Of a stretch of 64,000 nt of DNA, positions 1-13,600 are shown in pieces. Made by a program: the position numbers and the translations under genes. Position 1 is the stretch's first letter. Each line of letters begins with the position of its first letter. The stretch comes from Onthophagus taurus. Its lineage: Eukaryota > Arthropoda > Insecta > Coleoptera > Scarabaeidae. The stretch covers positions 19,778,001-19,842,000 of the forward strand of contig NC_091967.1 of the NCBI RefSeq assembly GCF_036711975.1, written 5' to 3'. The notes below the pieces were generated by a model. The model did no database searches. It was not told where the DNA came from and was given only the letters and a program-made list of their open reading frames with translations.

Positions 1-406
1 TTTCGGCCTCTGTTTTTCTATTTGTATACAGTTTTTAATTATTGGTAATAATAAATAAAATATAAACGACTTATTTAATTTTCTAACCTTAAAATATACG
101 TCAAAAATCAATATCAGTGTCGCCCTCTTTGTATAAATAGCAAAACTTAATAAAAGAATACTTTTACTCCCACTACTTTTCGTAGTTACCATTAAATGTT
201 GTTGGTGGCGTTCCTAGCGTTCGTATTTATACTTGGTAGTGCATTTTGACAGAATCTACAACAATAAATAATAATCAAGATAAAACCTGAATACTAAAAA
301 TTTCCTTTACTAGTATTAACCTTGAAATAGAAGTGTATGCGTGCCAAAATTATCGTTTACTAACACGGTTTAACTGACGTTATGCGACAGCTGCTTACAG
401 CGTGCG
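1..406. other. 5' flank / promoter region of the DNAJC14-like gene
   Basis: AT-rich non-coding sequence immediately upstream of the ATG at 407. No long open frame and no convincing TATA box were seen. It should contain the 5' UTR and promoter of the J-protein gene that follows, but no transcription start can be assigned from sequence alone. Confidence 0.4.
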
Positions 407-1697
407 ATGGAAGACTCAGAGCGGAACCGATCAAGTGAGCGTATACAGTATCCTGATTACATGTTTTCGGAGATTCGCAACCAAAATGACCAATTTAGAC
501 CGATGGGTTTTCAACCTCAGCAAAATTCCGAAGTTTGGACCAATTATTTACCCCAATTCAACTCCACCGAAGGTCACCAAATCAACATGTCCCGTATCAA
601 CAATCCATCTGGCTATAATTTTTGTCATACAAATCAAGTATTTCATGATCAGGCTGATATATTTCCGATGCATATGCACCAAAACATCCCAAATACGGAT
701 CTGAATGATTTAACTGGAATTTATCCCCAAGATTATAAATATCCTGGAGTCAATCTTTATTCAAACAACCCTGAGAATGGTTTTTTAAATCGAAATTGTA
801 TTTACCCTCCATCTACTCAAATTCCAAGTCGTCCTCAAGGAAGCAACACAGCTATTTTAGAAAATGTACTTGGAAATTGGACTCCAACATCATCTGGAAC
901 TTATTCTCCTTTTGGTAATGTACCCTCGCCAAATTTAAATATATTCGAGCATAAAAGTCATTTAAGTCCTGATGATTTAAATTTAAACCATGAAAGACCC
1001 AATAATGAAGATCTGCACTTTCAATTTGCGAATAGAGATACAAGAAAACCACGAATGGTTGCTGAAGTAAAACCAATGAGACCAACTTATTCAGATGTTT
1101 TATTAAAATCAGTTCCTACAAATGGAAATGTTAAACCAGGTAAAATCGATCATAAAGATATAAAGATAAAAAAAGACACAAAAAAATGTGTTAAAAATGA
1201 AAAATCTCAAAAAATTAATGGTTTAAATCGAAGTAACACCACAAATGAAATAAAGGAAGTCACAAATGATAAGAATCATACTAAATCCTATGATAAAAGT
1301 AAAGAAAATAAATCGAATCAGTTGAATAGAAAATGGGTTTCTTTGGATGATGTTTCTGAACCATTTACAATTGCCCAAGAAGTGAAAGAAAAGAAAACCG
1401 AGGAAAATGCTACAAATAAACCAATACAAAAAAATATTAATAATCATAAAAAACAATCCACCACAAATAACGTCAATAATAAATCTTTAATTGAAACTGT
1501 TGATACAGATTCCGGATTACAAACTAAAAATGAATCTTATTTCTCTAATAATCGTACTACTGTGAAAAAAAATAATCAAAAAAGTGCTTCAAAACAAAAA
1601 GGAGGAAATTCTTTAAACTCAGATTATCAAAATTTTAATAATAATGGAAATCGAAAAGGATTTAGGGGGAGGAAGAAAGAAAATCAAGTTCCTTTTG
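407..1697 (+). CDS. DNAJC14: DNAJC14-like exon 1: disordered N/K-rich N-terminal region
   Basis: 430 codons rich in Asn, Lys, Ser and Pro, without recognisable domains. The frame stays open to a TGA at 1726, but a donor (TTTG|GTAATA) at 1697/1698 pairs with the acceptor at 1758. That joins in phase to the hydrophobic exon 2, which supports splicing over termination. Confidence 0.75.
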
Positions 1698-4600
1698 GTA
1701 ATAATTTAATAAGTCGTTATTTATGAGGAAAAAAATATAATTTTTTTTTTATTTTTAGATGTATACAGGCAAAAATTGGCTATTTATTTGAAAAATTGGT
1801 GGAAATTTTGTGTTAGTTTTATTTTGTGGCTGTTTCATCTCGTTGCTGATATTTGTAGCTTAAGTTGGCAAATTTGGCGTGATAGGTAAGTCAATTTTTT
1901 ATAATTTATTATGAAAACTTTACTTTAAAATGAAATGTTTCTATTTATACACAGTGTGACCTATTTAAAAGTTGATAAAATTTATATTTATTAATTTTTA
2001 AATTTGATTTAAAATCAATGATTAAAAATTTTGTACTTTTGTACTGGTTTTATTATTAAAAATATATCCGCTTCATCTTCAGAAGCATTTAATTAGAAAA
2101 AGTTGGCGTTCAAAAACCTCCCACATATCGTGAAATTTGGGACATCAAAACACAAATTGTTAATGTAATATATGTATAAAAGTAATACAAATCTTAAGTT
2201 AAAAATTATAAAATTAACACATTTAAATTAATACGACGTTACAATGTAAAGTAAAAAAACGTCTGAAGATGATCCTATAAGGTCGAAACATGTAATATAT
2301 AATATTTTTAATAATAAAACCAGTACAAAAATGTTTAATCATTGATTTTAAATCAAATTTAAATTCTTAAAACTACTGGTAAAATGGATTTTGTAGTCAA
2401 TATTGATCAAATTTATATTTATTGTCGCATTTTAACTTTTTTTGAATTGCAGAGTGTAAAAGCTTTTTGTAATTCGCGACGGTAATGAAAGCTGTTACAG
2501 TACTCAAACGGATGCTATAATGAGAGTCCTTACATTTTGTGAAACCAGTTCAAGTTGGTGACATTGGGTCATTAATTTTTCTTGTTGTCAATGTGACAAT
2601 TTTTGTCTATGGATGTTTAACACGTTCTTATACAAGGTCCACAATGATGAGGACATTGAACTCTGAGCAATTTCTCTTATTTTGGAAGGTGTACAAGAAA
2701 CATTTTTTTCTGGTGAATACATTTTGTGTTTTTTCAAGTGTTACAGTGTTACCAACTGCTAGATACCTATTTCCCTACATTGTCAAAATTTATTTTATTT
2801 TTGTTTAAAAAAGAAGGAAAAAATGCGAATTACAAAAAATAGCATAAAAACGCGTTTCATAAGATTAAGTAAAAAATTAAAGGTAAATTTAAAAATTTAG
2901 GAAATTTTTTTAGAGATTTTTTTGTAAGAAAAATGAGTGCACCACTGAATTAAGCGCCCTTTGGTTAATCTGCCTTGGTTTTTATAATAAAAATCTGACA
3001 CTAAGTAATTATAATTATCCACTAAAAGAAGATTTTCAAAATAGCATGTTCCCATTTTGGAAACATTGGCAGTTTTAGTAGGTAACTATGGCATAATAAT
3101 TGATTATTAGAAAGCAATTAAAGAAGTGTTAATACGTATACAGGATCTCTCACGTAACTGGTTCGTTAGAACTTTTTCAAGTTCCTCTATTCGTAGAGAT
3201 TTGAAATCTTGGTAGCATGGGTTGCTCATTCGGAACTTCTCAATTCATTCAAGATGGCCGCCACTTCCGGTCTACCGGAAGTAGACCATAACTTCGTTAT
3301 TTTAAATGGAATGCTATAGTTTTTATTACACCGTTTAATTGTACGTAAAAAAATATGTTGACTTCGATAAAAGTTATTAGTACCTAACGTTTTTCGTTTT
3401 CAAGTTATTATGGTTAAAGCTTTTTTTGGTAAATTTCAACCAACGTTCATTCAAAAAAGATCTACATTGGCATGATTACTCTTCAGATGCTGTCATAAAG
3501 ATTGTCATTTGTTGTATCGGAGTATCTTATACAGGACGACGAAAGAACGACATACAAGACAACGAAATAAACATTTTATCGTATTTTATTGCATTTCCAT
3601 TTTCAATTTAATGACAAATTTATATTATAAATTCATATTTTTATCCAAATCTAATTTTTTGTTTTAATTGTTTCATTTAGGTATTTGATTTTCTGTTTGT
3701 TATTTTTGGTAAGTAAAAGCTAGTAAACTAAAAGATTATCAATAGTAGTTAATAGTACAAATAATAAAAATAAATTAAACGAAAAACTATCAAAATTTCA
3801 TGGCCTTCTAATAAAAATACAAATGATTTCATGCATTTTCCACATGTTTTGATAAATTTCTCAATATGAGAGAAACTGCAATAAATAGATATAGAAATGT
3901 TTATAGATAAATTATAGAAAATTAAATTCTCTTTCGAGAAGGCTAATAATATTCCATTTAAAATTTTTGACTTCCTTGCGGTTGAATATGGAGAAACGGT
4001 AATACAATTTTTGACCACCCTGTATAAGATACTCTGATACAATAAATGACTTTCGATTTGACAGCATCTGAAGAGTAATCGTGCCAATTTAGAGCTTTTT
4101 TGAATGAACGTTGGCTGGAAATGGGGTTTTAAAGAGCATGGCGAAATTTGTCAAAAAAAACTTAAAATCAAAATAACTCGAAAACGAAAGACCGCTAGGT
4201 ACCAATAACTTTTATAAAAGTCAACATATTTTTTTACATACAATTAAAAGGTATAATAAAAACTAGAGCATTCCATTTAAAATAACGAAGTTATGGCCTA
4301 CTTTCGGTAGACCGGAAGAGGCACCTACCATGAAAATATTTTAGATTGAAAGTTTGGATCCTCAAGGTTATCAAGTCTATTGAAACAAACTTCAGCTTTT
4401 AAATAGCCCCAACGGAAATAATCTATAAAGGTTAAGTCCGGAGATCTTGCCTGCCATTCAACATGTCCGCGTCTCCCTATCCACCGATTACTAAATATTT
4501 GGTTGAGGACCATCTTGCTGGAACCAAATTCTTGCATGCGGTAAATAGGGATTTTCTGCATTAGGATAAATAATTTGATTATCAACTATTCCAGCCCACA

Positions 4601-7600
4601 CGTTTATCTTTTGGGGATATTGGGTTTTCGCTTCGATCTTCCAATGGGGATTTTCAATTGCCCAATAACGGCAGTTTTGCTTATTGACAGTACCATGTAA
4701 GCAAACGTTGCTTCATCAGAAAAGAGAGTGTTCTTAATGAACGCAGGATTTTCGTTGGGTAGTTCCTGCACCAAGTGCATTTTATAGAGGCGATATTTTT
4801 CTCTTTTGAATAATTTTGATACTATATTTTTGGATGAATTCAAATTAGTAGCAACATTCATAAGGGTTGAATATGGATGTTCCTGTACTTTTAGCAGAGC
4901 ATCCAATTGCTTGCTGATCTTCATTTAAGGACGATCGACGTCCGGCCTTAGGTTTATGTCGTACATGTCCAAGCTCACGAAATTTATTGTCAATTCGGCT
5001 TATAGCTGATTGTGATATTGGCATGCCATTTGGATGACTTTCTTTCAACAACGTTGTGTGTTCGAACTCTATCTCCGAAACCAATCATCATTAGAATTTC
5101 GATTCTTTCAGTTTCAGTAACTGTCATTGTTACTTTCTTATTTGTCGATATGTTGAAGAAATCGAATTTTGACACTTGGAAAATTGGAAGCAAACAATTG
5201 GTTGGTATGGTTGCGCTTGGCTACTGCTATTTTTCTATATCATGTGAGTGGGAGATAATGAAACTTTTTGTCCAACATAAAAATTTTATATTCTGATGAT
5301 CCAAGGTGCTCAATTCTTCTACATCTTCATTTTTCACCACTATAATTGTCTTTTTGTCAACGGTTCTGTTTCACAGGATGCTTCCTCACTGGTATCAGTT
5401 TCATGTAATTGTACTTCACCAGCTACTTCTTGTGGTAAACCCGCTATCTGGAAATTTTCATCAACAATTTCTTCCTCATCGCTTTAAATTCTTTGATTAC
5501 TGAAATCTGGTGCAAGTAGCACAACATCCTGCAAATTGTTTGATGTAGAAGCTTATAGTACATACAAAGCATCATTCAAAAAATAAAACGATATAATAGA
5601 ACACCTTTACATAAAAATCAATAATATTATTATCACAGAACGTTCCTAAAATGAGACGTTTCAATTTCGTCACTAGGATAATGTTTGATAGGATTGATGA
5701 GTACTAATCAGCTAATATCCACAAATGTCTATTTATACTTTTGGTAACATGTCAACCAAAAGTTTACAGAAACAAACAAGGTAATGAAAAAAAATGAATT
5801 GCAATGAAAGGGAACAAAAATCTCAAAAACGATTAACTTTACAATGTTACTTTTCAATATTTTTGGAACATTTAGAATAATAAATACAAATTTTATAAGT
5901 GTGTCCTGTTTTGTTAAGTGTATCTGTATACTATTTTATTTAAAAGCTTATTCATTAACTTTAAATTAAAAATTTTTAGTCATGATTAATAACGCAAAAT
6001 TTTCAAAAATCAAGAAAACTAAAATTAAAACGATAAAATACCATTTTTAACTATGCATAGCTGACGTCAATGTAACAATGAGTCGTAAACATTCTTTAGA
6101 TTAATTATGGTGAGAATATGTTCAGAATTTTATTTCTAATTCTCCCATTGTATTAGTTTGGCGTCAACCGATTTATTTCCATGTTTAAAAATGTAATTGA
6201 TTAAGAGAGGAAAATACTTTCTTACTAAAAAAATTGAGTTTTGATTTTATTTTTTTGTTGATTTTAATAAAATAAAATATGGTGAATTTCTTTAAAATGT
6301 CTTATCTCTAACACAAACAGTGGTTATATTAACAAGGAAATATTATCATAGTTGTCAGTTACAAAAACATGATACGTTACTTTTTCTAAACATTTTTTAG
6401 AGATAAGTTTTAAATAAATAAATCAATCGATGTTTTTATAATTTTTACAAGTGAATCATAAAACTAAATATTTTGTAAATTAATTAAGTGGCTTACACTC
6501 AACTTTCTCAACTATTAATAATTAACAAATTATTCGGCAAAACGTCCATAACGATAACTCGATATGATACAATTATTGTGTACAAATTTTTAATACAAAA
6601 TTCTTCAACAAGAACATAATTCGGGTGAATAGCCAAAATAAATTAATGAAGACCTATCAAATAAAATTAATAGACATAAAGGAGTAATAACATTTTTACA
6701 TCTGTATATTGTAACCATTTTTCAATGTTCTTGACCAAAGCATTTTTCTATCTCAAGTATACAAAAAGTAAGATTAAAGGGGAAATGTTTATCGTTCTTT
6801 ATACGCATTCTTTAATCGTGCATGATCTTTGCCAAGCTTAAACTCATTAATCAGTTATCATTTAATTTAATTTCTGATTATGCAACAAATCCCACACACG
6901 TTTATGTAATATCCTTTAATTTAAATTGGAATTTAATTCTATCAAGAGATACATCAATTTAGTAATTAAACTATCACTCATAAATGTTGGCTCTCTTGAC
7001 ATTTCCTAATCCGATACTTAAGCTCACCGCGAACTTCTTATTCCTTTATGCCAAACTATCGCTAATCCACGACCTATCTCAGAGTTTCATCATGCTTTTA
7101 GAATTACTTTTACATAATACTTAATTGCGTGAATCACATTTTATTTTTATTAAACTTGCCGTCAAGATTAATAATTCGTTTAGGTTATTTTAAGAATTTT
7201 TTATTAATATGAATCATTAAAACAAATTTTTTATGTTTAACAAAAATCTTTTAAAAATATTTCTGTTTAACTATTTTTTACCCCTTTTATCTTATTTTTC
7301 TTAATTAAGCGAAGGAGTATCTGTAGCCTACCACAATAGAAAATGTTAATTCACATTATAAATTTAAAATTGCTTTGTCATTATTATTATCTCGGGCATT
7401 TCATCGTTAGACAGCATATTGTAAATAATAATATTTAATTTTATTTTTAAATGTAATGTGTAACACTTTTTCATAAGTTGTATTTATTTAGCCTTCGCTA
7501 GATGATTATATCTAATAAAAGTTCAACAATTTGTGTAACGTGCTCTTTAATATTATTGATGGTTATTTCAAGATCTTTGCAGAATAGTTTTTGGAGGTGA

Positions 7601-10600
7601 GGTAAATACTCATTAGATATTACTAAAATGTTGAATTCTAATTTGCAGAATACGAATTTTTGTAACTTGGCAGAAATGTTGAACTACTAAAGGTAGCAAT
7701 TTAATAAAATTTTGCAGAATAAAGAAATAAAATATAATCTCAACTTTTATTAATGACACTGGTCAACAAGTTTTTTTCTTATACTCGGATTCGTGTATGT
7801 CATATACTTTTTTATTCTAATTCTGAAAATATTTTCAAAAATTGGCAAAATATCAAGATATTTTTAATCTAATTGGGCTACTCAAATCGAGTGAATTTAT
7901 GATAGTAACACTAGTTAACCGTATTTTGTATTTACAATGTTCCGTATGTGTGTAAACAATCCCAACAGTTTTTGTTATGTACGAGTATGTGGAGAATTCA
8001 TCGTTCAACAGTATAGGCGAAATATTTCACCTTTAAGAGAAAAAGAATCTCTATTTTAAATTAAAAGTATCAAGACAAGTTGTGGACTCCTTACAATTGC
8101 TGTGCACGATGTGGTGTTACTTTGAAGAGCTTGTTACAAAGTAAGAGCGTTGCTGTGTCATTTGCGCGACCTATGATTTGGTGAGAACAAAAGGACCATT
8201 CACCAGACTGCCACTTTTACTGTATAAAGACCTTCGAGTTTTCCAGAAAAAAATAAGAGGGTCCAGTTCCTACTACTGGTCCAGTTCCTCATTCGGAAAC
8301 TTTACCAATACCAAATCCTATGGATGTTTCAAACCTAGAACATGTTGATACTGAGATAGAAGCATATATTTCATAGTTGTCAAATACAGATGAAGAATGT
8401 TTGCCATCTGAAGAGAACCGCCTCATTAAATAAATCAATTGGAATATTGATCAAACCTAGAAAAATAAATCCTAGAAACATTGAAATATTTAAAACTTTA
8501 TTGAAAAACCTAAATTGGGCGCTTATGTATTTAAAAACAAATGACGCCAAAAACTGTTTTACAATATTCCACTCAGCCATAATGAAAAGCTTTCAGAGTG
8601 CTTTCCCTGAGGTGAAAGCTAAAAAAACAACTGGGGGTAAAAATCTTAAATGGCCAACAATAAATTAGACGCCTTGTATACAGTAATTAGAGTAACAAAG
8701 AAAAGCCACTTGAAGGAAATATACAAGACATTAAAAGCAGAATACGCAAAGAAATTAAATCAAACGAAGATTGAGAAAAGTCGATCCGATAATAAAATTT
8801 CGACTGCTTGGAAATTAATCAAACAAGAAACGGGAAAGTCTAGAAAAACGTCAATAGAGATTTAAACCTTTTCTTCTCTCAGGTTGAGACTATACCAGGA
8901 CACTCTACAGTCGACTACATAGATCCTATCAGCTTGATAGATTTGCCAACTTCAAGAATGGTATCTCTGGATGAAGTGGACGAACGGCAGATTGGGAATA
9001 TAATAAAAGGCCTAAAGGCAAAAAATATCAAGGACATATATGAACTGTCATCGGCACTAATAAAATAATTAGAACAAATCATAAGCAAACACCTATGTTT
9101 TGTTATAAACAAATGTCTATTAGAAGAAGTTTTTCCAAAGGAGCTAAAGTACAAAGATAACATCAGTACATAAGAAGGGAGATAAAAGTGTATGTAGTAA
9201 TTATAGACCAATATTTATATTGCCTACCTTATCCAAAAAAATCGAAATAGTATATAAGTCGATCCGATAATAAAATTTCGACTGCTTGGAAATTAGTCAA
9301 ACAAGAAACGGGAAAGTCTAGAAAAACGTCAATAGAGTACCCAGAGTTGAATGTTGAAGATTTAAACCTTTTCTTCTCTTAGGTTGAGACTACACCAGGA
9401 TACTCTACAGTCGACTACATAGATCCTATCAGCTTCATAGATTTGCCAACTTCAAGAATGGTATCTCTGGGTGAAGTGGACGAACGGCAGATTGGGAATA
9501 TAATAAAAGGCCTAAAGGCAAAAAATATCAAGGACATATATGAACTGTCATCGGCATTAATAAAATAATTAGAACAAATCATAAGCAAACGCCTATGTTT
9601 TGTTATAAATAAATGTCTACTAGAAGGAGTTTTTCCAAAGGAGCTAAAGTACAAAGATAACACCAGTACATAAGAAGGGAGATAAAAGTGTATGTAGTAA
9701 TTACAGACCAATATTTATATTGCCTACCTTATCAAAAAAAAATCGAAATAGTATATAAGTGATCCGATAATAAAATTTCGACGGCTTGGAAATTAGTCAA
9801 ACAAGAAACGGGAAAGTCTAGAAAAACGTCAATAGAGTACCCAGAGTTGAATGTTGAAGATTTCAACCTTTTCTTCTCTCAGGTTGGGACTACACCAGGA
9901 CACTCTACAGTCAACTACATAGATCCTATCAGCTTGATAGATTTGCCAACTTCAAGAATGATATCTCTGGGTGAAGTGGACGAACAGCAGATTGGGAATA
10001 TAATAAAAGGTCTAAAGGCAAAAAATATTAAGGACATATATGAACTGTCATCAGCACTAATAAAATAATTAGAACAAATCATAAGCAAACACCTATGTTT
10101 CGTTATAAACAAATGTCTATCAGAAGGAGTTTTTCCAAAGGAGCTAAAGTACAAAGATAACACCAGTACATAAGAAGGGAGATAAAAGTGTATGTAGTAA
10201 TTATAGACCAATATTTATATTGCCTACCTTATCAAAAAAAATCGAAATAGTATATAAGTCGATCCGATAATAAAATTTCGACGGCTTAGAAATTAGTCAA
10301 ACAAGAAACGGGAAAGTCTAGAAAAACGTCAATAGAGTACCCAGAGTTGAATGTTGAAGATTTAAACCTTTTCTTCTCTCAGGTTGAGACTACACCAGGA
10401 CACTCTACAGTCGACTACATAGATCCTATCAGCTTGATAGATTTGCCAAGTTCACGAATGGTATCTCTGGATGAAGTGGACGAACGGCAGATTGGGAATA
10501 TAATAAAAGGCCTAAAGGCAAAAAATATCAAGGACATATATGAACTGTCATCAACACTAATAAAATAATTAGAACAAATCATAAGCAAACACCTATGTTT

Positions 10601-13600
10601 TGTTATAAACAAATGTCTACTAGAAGGAGTTTTTCCAAAGGAGCTAAAGTACAAAGATAACATCAGTACATAAGAAGGGAGATAAAAGTGTATGTAGTAA
10701 TTATAGACCAATATTTATATTGCCTACCTTATCCAAAAAAATCGAAATAGTATATAAGTCGATCCGATAATAAAATTTCGACGGCTTGGAAATTAGTCAA
10801 ACAAGAAACGGGAAAGTCTAGAAAAACGTCAATAGAGTACCCAGAGTTGAATGTTGAAGATTTAAACCTTTTCTTCTCTCAGGTTGAGACTACACCAGGA
10901 CACTCTACAGTCGACTATATAGATCTTATCAGCTTGATAGATTTGCCAACTTCAAGAATGGTATCTCTGGGTGAAGTGGACGAACGGCAGATTGGGAATA
11001 TAATAAAAGGCCTAAAGGCAAAAAATATCAAGGACATATATGAACTGTCATCGGCACTAATAAAATAATTAAAACAAATCATAAGCAAACACCTATGTTT
11101 TGTTATAAACAAATGTCTATTAGAAGAAGTTTTTCCAAAGGAGCTAAAGTACAAAGATAACACCAGTACATAAGAAGGGAGATAAAAGTGTATGTAGTAA
11201 TTACAGACCAATATTTATATTGCCTACCTTATCAAAAATATTCGAAATAGTATATAAGTCGATCCGATAATAAAATTTCGACGGCTTAGAAATTAGTCAA
11301 ACAAGAAACGGGAAAGTCTAGAAAAACGTCAATAGAGTACCCAGAGTTGAATGTTGAAGATTTAAACCTTTTCTTCTCTCAGGTTGAGACTACACCAGGA
11401 CACTCTACAGTCGACTACATAGATCCTATCAGCTTGATAGATTTGCCAAGTTCACGAATGGTATCTCTGGATGAAGTGGACGAACGGCAGATTGGGAATA
11501 TAATAAAAGGCCTAAAGGCAAAAAATATCAAGGACATATATGAACTGTCATCAACACTAATAAAATAATTAGAACAAATCATAAGCAAACACCTATGTTT
11601 TGTTATAAACAAATGTCTACTAGAAGGAGTTTTTCCAAAGGAGCTAAAGTACAAAGATAACACCAGTACATAAGAAGGGAGATAAAAGTATATGTAGTAA
11701 TTATAGACCAATATTTATATTGCCTACCTTATCCAAAAAAATCGAAATAGTATATAAATCGATCCGATAATAAAATTTCGACGGCTTGGAAATTAGTCAA
11801 ACAAGAAACGGGAAAGTCTAGGAAAACGTCAATACAGTATCCAGAGTTGAATGTTGAAGATTTAAACCTTTTCTTCTCTCAGGTTGAGACTACACCAGGA
11901 CACTCTACAGTCGACTACATAGATCCTATCAGCTTGATAGATTTGCCAAGTTCACGAATGGTATCTCTGGATGAAGTGGACGAACGGCAGATTGGGAATA
12001 TAATAAAAGGCCTAAAGGCAAAAAATATCAAGGACATATATGAACTGTCATCAACACTAATAAAATAATTAGAACAAATCATAAGCAAACACCTATGTTT
12101 TGTTATAAACAAATGTCTACTAGAAGGAGTTTTTCCAAAGGAGCTAAAGTACAAAGATAACACCAGTACATAAGAAGGGAGATAAAAGTGTATGTAGTAA
12201 TTATAGACCAATATTTATATTGCCTACCTTATCCAAAAAAATCGAAATAGTATATAAGTCGATCCCATAATAAAATTTCGACGGCTTGGAAATTAGTCAA
12301 ACAAGAAACGGGAAAGTCTAGAAAAACGTCAATAGAGTACCCAGAGTTGAATGTTGAAGATTTAAACCTTTTCTTCTCTCAGGTTGGGACTACACCAGGA
12401 CACTCTACAGTCAACTACATATATCCTATCAGCTTGATAGATTTGCCAACTTCAAGAATGATATCTCTGGGTGAAGTGGACGAATGGCAGATTGGGAATA
12501 TAATAAAAGGTCTAAAGGCAAAAAATATTAAGGACATATATGAACTGTCATCAGCACTAATAAAATAATTAGAACAAATCATAAGCAAACAGCTATGTTT
12601 TGTTATAAACAAATATCTACTAGAAGGAGTTTTTTAACGCCAGTACATCAGAAGGGAGATAAAAGTGTATGTAGTAATTACAGACCAATATTTATATTGC
12701 CTACCTTATCAAAAATATTCGAAACAGTGCTAAACGAAAACTTGGTAGACTACATCAACAATAACAAATTGTTTACAAATTGTCAACATGGTTATTAAAA
12801 ACAAAAATCTGTTATAGCTGCTCTATTAAGTGTACTGGGAGCGGTAATCCATGGTTTCAATCAAGAACAGTTCACCCAAATCGTCATTTGTGACTTAAGT
12901 AAAGCCTTCGATTCAGTGGAGCATTCGATACTGACAGCCAAATTAGAAAAATATGGAATAAAGAACACTGCACTGGGGTTTTTGGTATCATATCTGGAGA
13001 CTAGAAAACAATCGGTCTTCTGGAGGGGCAAACAATCCACCTGGAGAGTAGTGAGAAGTGGAGTTCGATTTTGGATCCATTACTTTTCCTTATCTATGTA
13101 TATCAATGACTTACCAGGTAGTGTTCCAGCAGAACGAATTTGTCTTTATGCAGATGACACATCTTTTATTGCGAGAAGTGGTGTCATCAAGGAGCTCGAA
13201 GAAAAAACAAAACAAAATATAGAAAAAGCTGACCATTGGTTCTACATAAATAAATTAAAGATGAATAAAGAAATAACAAAGATACTTACCTTTCACACAA
13301 GACGATGCGATGGAGTGACAAATAATCCATAAAATTCCTTGGAGTTACTATTTCAGAAACTCTTAAATGGTCCTTAAACCTGAAAGGGTGTCTAGTGCTC
13401 TGTATTGCCTTAAAACAATACGTTCAAACCTTCCAGCCGAGACATGGCGAAGCGTATACTTCGCGTATTTCCATGCTATCGCGACGTATGGGATCATTAC
13501 GTGGGGTGCATTTAAAGAGATGGAAGCCATTTTCGTTATGCAAAAAAAGGCTGAAAAGAAAAGACCAAAAAGAGAGTTGTAGAACCCAATTTAAAAAATT

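Noticed and set aside
2539..2808. 89-aa hydrophobic frame as a membrane protein
   Set aside because: It starts within intron sequence that looks like a degraded repeat. No homology is recognised, and such T-rich frames arise often by chance.
8915..12612. Repeated antisense 98-aa frames (MVYNYYIHFYLPSYVL...) as a multigene family
   Set aside because: They are the reverse strand of the 500-bp LINE repeat. Their regular 500-bp spacing comes from the array, and they have no start context or independent conservation pattern.
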